A stretch of 64,000 nucleotides of DNA, taken from assembly GCA_037479115.1 (NCBI GenBank), contig JBBFLK010000001.1:102455-166454 (forward strand), written 5' to 3'. The first letter of the stretch is position 1. The number at the start of each line of letters is the position of its first letter. The notes beneath the pieces are model-generated. The model made no database searches. It saw only the letters and a list, made by a program, of their open reading frames with translations, and had not been told where the DNA came from. Shown here piece by piece: positions 61,926 through 64,000 of the stretch. The stretch comes from Anaerohalosphaeraceae bacterium (GTDB lineage: Bacteria > Planctomycetota > Phycisphaerae > Sedimentisphaerales > Anaerohalosphaeraceae). Position numbers and translations under genes: made by a program.

Positions 61926-63197
61926 ATGGATATCTTTGAAATTGAAGGACCGGTACGTCTGGAAGGCGAAATCGAGGTGGCCGGCAGCAAGAACTCGACG
62001 CTGCCGATTATGGCGGCAATGATTCTGCCCGGCGGGGTGAGCACAATCCCCAATGCGCCGTATCTGGCGGATATCGCCTCGTTCGAGACGCTGCTGGAGA
62101 GCATGGGAGCCCGGGTCGAACGGACGGCCGACGGGGCCCTGCAGATTGACAGCGGGCCCCTGGATCGCCCCGTGGGGGAGTACGACATCGTGCGCAAGAT
62201 TCGCGCCAGCATCTGCATTCTGGGGCCGCTTTTGGCTCGTTTCGGCAAGGCGCGGGTGTCGATGCCGGGCGGATGTGCCATTGGGGACCGGCCTGTGGAT
62301 ATTCATTTGCGCGGGCTTCGGGCCCTCGGGGCCAAGATTCATCTGGAGCAGGGCTATATCGTGGCCGAGGCCCCGGCGGGCGGCCTGGTGGGGACGCAGA
62401 TTTTTCTGGGCGGGCCGTTCGGAACGACCGTGCTGGGCACGGACAACGTGATGATGGCGGCGGTGCTGGCCAAAGGCACGACGGTGATTGAGTCGGCTGC
62501 CTGCGAGCCGGAGGTGGCGGACCTGGCCAATTGCCTGAATGCAATGGGGGCAAAAATCAGCGGCATCGGCTCGCCGCGGCTGGTGATTGAAGGGGTCAGG
62601 CATCTGAATCCCGTTTCCTATTCCGTAATCGGGGACCGGATCGAGGCGGGCACATTTATGGCGGCGGCGGCCATTACCCGCGGGTGTCTGCGAATTCGAA
62701 ACTGCCCCATTCACCAGATGCTGGCGGTGACGGACCGGCTTCGCCATATCGGCCTGACGGTAGAGGAGGGGCCCGGAGAGTGCACAGTGCGCTACGAAGG
62801 GCAGCTGCTTCCGGCCGATATTACCACGCAGCCGTATCCGGGATTTCCGACGGACCTGCAGGCGCAGTTTATGGCTCTGCTGGCGTTGGCCAGGGGAAAC
62901 AGTGTGATTACGGAAAAAATCTTTCCGGACCGCTTTATGCATGTGGCGGAACTGAACCGGATGGCGGCGCATCTGCGCAAAGAGGGCTCCAGCGTGATTG
63001 TCGAGGGGGTGGAAAAGTTGATTGGCGCGCCGGTAATGGCCTCGGACCTGCGGGCCTCGGCGGCCCTGGTGCTGGCGGGCATGGCCGCCCACGGGCTGAC
63101 CACGGTGCAGCGGGTCTATCACATTGACCGGGGCTATGAAAAAATCGAGGAAAAGCTCAACCGAGTCGGGGCCAAAATCCGCCGACTTGCAGTGTAG
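61926..63197 (+). CDS. murA: UDP-N-acetylglucosamine 1-carboxyvinyltransferase
   Basis: A 423-residue MurA, first committed enzyme of peptidoglycan synthesis, adding enolpyruvate to UDP-GlcNAc. Visible hallmarks are VAGSKNSTLPIMAA with the substrate-binding Lys, the fosfomycin-reactive C117 in MPGGCAIGDRPVDIH, and LRASAALVLAGMAAHG near the end. It retains Cys and not Asp at this position, so fosfomycin sensitivity would be expected. Length is standard. Its presence indicates a peptidoglycan cell wall. Promoter at 61864; a small DUF6485 gene follows at 35 bases. Confidence 0.97.
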   Translation: MDIFEIEGPVRLEGEIEVAGSKNSTLPIMAAMILPGGVSTIPNAPYLADIASFETLLESMGARVERTADGALQIDSGPLDRPVGEYDIVRKIRASICILGPLLARFGKARVSMPGGCAIGDRPVDIHLRGLRALGAKIHLEQGYIVAEAPAGGLVGTQIFLGGPFGTTVLGTDNVMMAAVLAKGTTVIESAACEPEVADLANCLNAMGAKISGIGSPRLVIEGVRHLNPVSYSVIGDRIEAGTFMAAAAITRGCLRIRNCPIHQMLAVTDRLRHIGLTVEEGPGECTVRYEGQLLPADITTQPYPGFPTDLQAQFMALLALARGNSVITEKIFPDRFMHVAELNRMAAHLRKEGSSVIVEGVEKLIGAPVMASDLRASAALVLAGMAAHGLTTVQRVYHIDRGYEKIEEKLNRVGAKIRRLAV

Positions 63198-63232
63198 AAA
63201 TATTTCATGCCTTGTCTGATTGAGAGGGTGCT

Positions 63233-63427
63233 ATGGAGTGCAAGCAGGAAAAGAATCTGAAATTCTGCAGCTGTTCGTATCCCGGATGCAGCCGAAAAGG
63301 CATCTGCTGCGACTGCCTTCAATACCATTTAAAAAACCGCCAGTTGCCGGGCTGCTGTTTTCCACCGTCAGCGGAAAAGACCTATGACCGCAGTTTTGCG
63401 GCGTTTGCGAAGGCCTGGAATCTGTAA
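63233..63427 (+). CDS. DUF6485-like cysteine-rich small protein
   Basis: A 64-residue soluble protein with eight cysteines: CSCSYPGCSRKGICCDCLQY is a compact metal-binding pattern, followed by LPGCCFPPSAEKTYDRSF. This matches the DUF6485 family of unknown function found in anaerobic bacteria. GAGAGGG is five bases from the ATG. It lies 35 bases after murA with no terminator visible and is probably co-transcribed. A zinc or Fe-S site is likely but unproven. Confidence 0.8.
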   Translation: MECKQEKNLKFCSCSYPGCSRKGICCDCLQYHLKNRQLPGCCFPPSAEKTYDRSFAAFAKAWNL

Positions 63428-63451
63428 GAATTGTCTGCCGCTCCCTGCCCT

Positions 63452-64000
63452 TTAGTCAGGAAGGCCCTGCATCCATTCGGGCCAGGCGGGTTCAGGAGCG
63501 TTGGTGTCGCTTCCGCGGTGCCATTTCATCTTCCAGAGCTTCTTCAGCCCGTTCTGGTGAACTCCCAAATCCAGAAACAGGATATTGGTGCGCCCATCGT
63601 GACGGGCGATGGCGAAATGACGCATCTGGCGGCTTCCCCCGCCGGTCAGGTCGCAGTTGCTGAAATCCCCGTTTTTTTCAGGAGGCAGATTGTTGTTGTC
63701 CGGAAAGGCCCGAATCCACATGCTGTCCAGCACCAGCGGGATTTTGGAAGCACTTTCACCGACATCGAAGCGTCTCCAGTTCTTCGAGGTGGAGATGCCG
63801 TAAATTTCTTTTTCTGATGAAGAGACATGGCAGACCCAGCCGTTGATGCCGTAGCTGCCGAGGGCGATTGGTTCGGAGGAGTGAGGATACTGAATCGGGA
63901 AAGCGGCGAACGGCTGACCGAAATCGCTGGGAGGAATGGTGCCGGGCTGGGCGGCTGTCGGGCAGCAGCTTATGCTTTTGTTGGGGCCGGCGCTGACGGA
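63452..64000 (-). CDS. H-X9-DG prepilin-like protein, N-terminus outside the window
   Basis: The minus-strand frame is open from the last base of the window to a TAA at 63452, giving 182 residues of C-terminal sequence. HFAIARHDGRTNILFLDLGV is the H-X9-DG region of planctomycete prepilin-like proteins, with DL in place of the usual DG. GLKKLWKMKWHRGSDTN and PAWPEWMQGLPD are typical ends of this family. A GTG at 63733 is only an internal codon. The prepilin signal must lie beyond the window. Related to the protein at 52469. It faces the DUF6485 gene with a 24-base gap. Confidence 0.82.
   Translation of the reverse strand, partial: SVSAGPNKSISCCPTAAQPGTIPPSDFGQPFAAFPIQYPHSSEPIALGSYGINGWVCHVSSSEKEIYGISTSKNWRRFDVGESASKIPLVLDSMWIRAFPDNNNLPPEKNGDFSNCDLTGGGSRQMRHFAIARHDGRTNILFLDLGVHQNGLKKLWKMKWHRGSDTNAPEPAWPEWMQGLPD

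Overview
The window looks like part of the chromosome of a Gram-negative, polysaccharide-degrading planctomycete, most likely a Phycisphaerae/Sedimentisphaerales-type bacterium. This is inferred from the combination of genes, not from a marker gene. The signs are a PEP-CTERM protein, dockerin-like WL-type modules on secreted enzymes, prepilin-like H-X9-DG proteins, URO-D-like and apiosidase-like paralogs beside glycosidases, an outer-membrane barrel and an Lnt-like lipoprotein acyltransferase. GC is high and fairly even over the genes and drops in a few intergenic stretches. I saw no rRNA, tRNA, insertion sequence, phage or CRISPR.

Layout. 1-9.7 kb is housekeeping: the end of a coiled-coil protein, an Lnt-like protein, mscL, a metallo-beta-lactamase-fold hydrolase, dnaK (behind a sigma54-type promoter), a DUF4174 protein, a NifU-type scaffold and an M50-like membrane protein. 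9.7-10.4 kb is a gene-free block of hairpin repeats and a short tandem array. 10.4-18.3 kb is one plus-strand operon: GH65 phosphorylase, exported L-rhamnose mutarotase-like protein, sodium symporter, GH141-like beta-helix lipoprotein and URO-D-like protein. 18.3-22 kb is a minus-strand pair, an AraC regulator and a large exported glycosidase-like protein. 22.3-28.7 kb is a tightly coupled operon: fucose-isomerase-like enzyme, apiosidase-like glycosidase, split transketolase (two genes) and FGGY kinase. 28.9-40.4 kb carries an NCS1-type permease, a 62-residue membrane protein, GH78, GH2, GH127 and a second apiosidase-like enzyme. 40.6-55 kb encodes secreted modular proteins: PL1 pectate lyase, GH95, two LamG/Ig/dockerin-like proteins, a PEP-CTERM protein, a prepilin-like protein and a second pectate lyase. 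55-64 kb returns to housekeeping: outer-membrane barrel, mgtE-mtnA-flippase operon, DUF2062, CPBP protease, murA, DUF6485 and a truncated H-X9-DG protein.

How it fits together. The central 30 kb reads as a locus for a pectin-like polysaccharide containing rhamnose, arabinose, galactose, fucose or galactose-type L-sugars and perhaps apiose. Secreted lyases cut the backbone, exported or lipid-anchored GH2, GH127, GH95, GH141-like and apiosidase-like enzymes trim side chains, permeases import sugars, and cytoplasmic GH78 and GH65 finish the oligosaccharides. The most unusual part is the isomerase-glycosidase-split transketolase-kinase operon. It contains no aldolase, and its logic matches the known D-apiose route (isomerase, apulose kinase, two-subunit apulose-4-phosphate transketolase) but with a different isomerase family. 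The substrate is inference.
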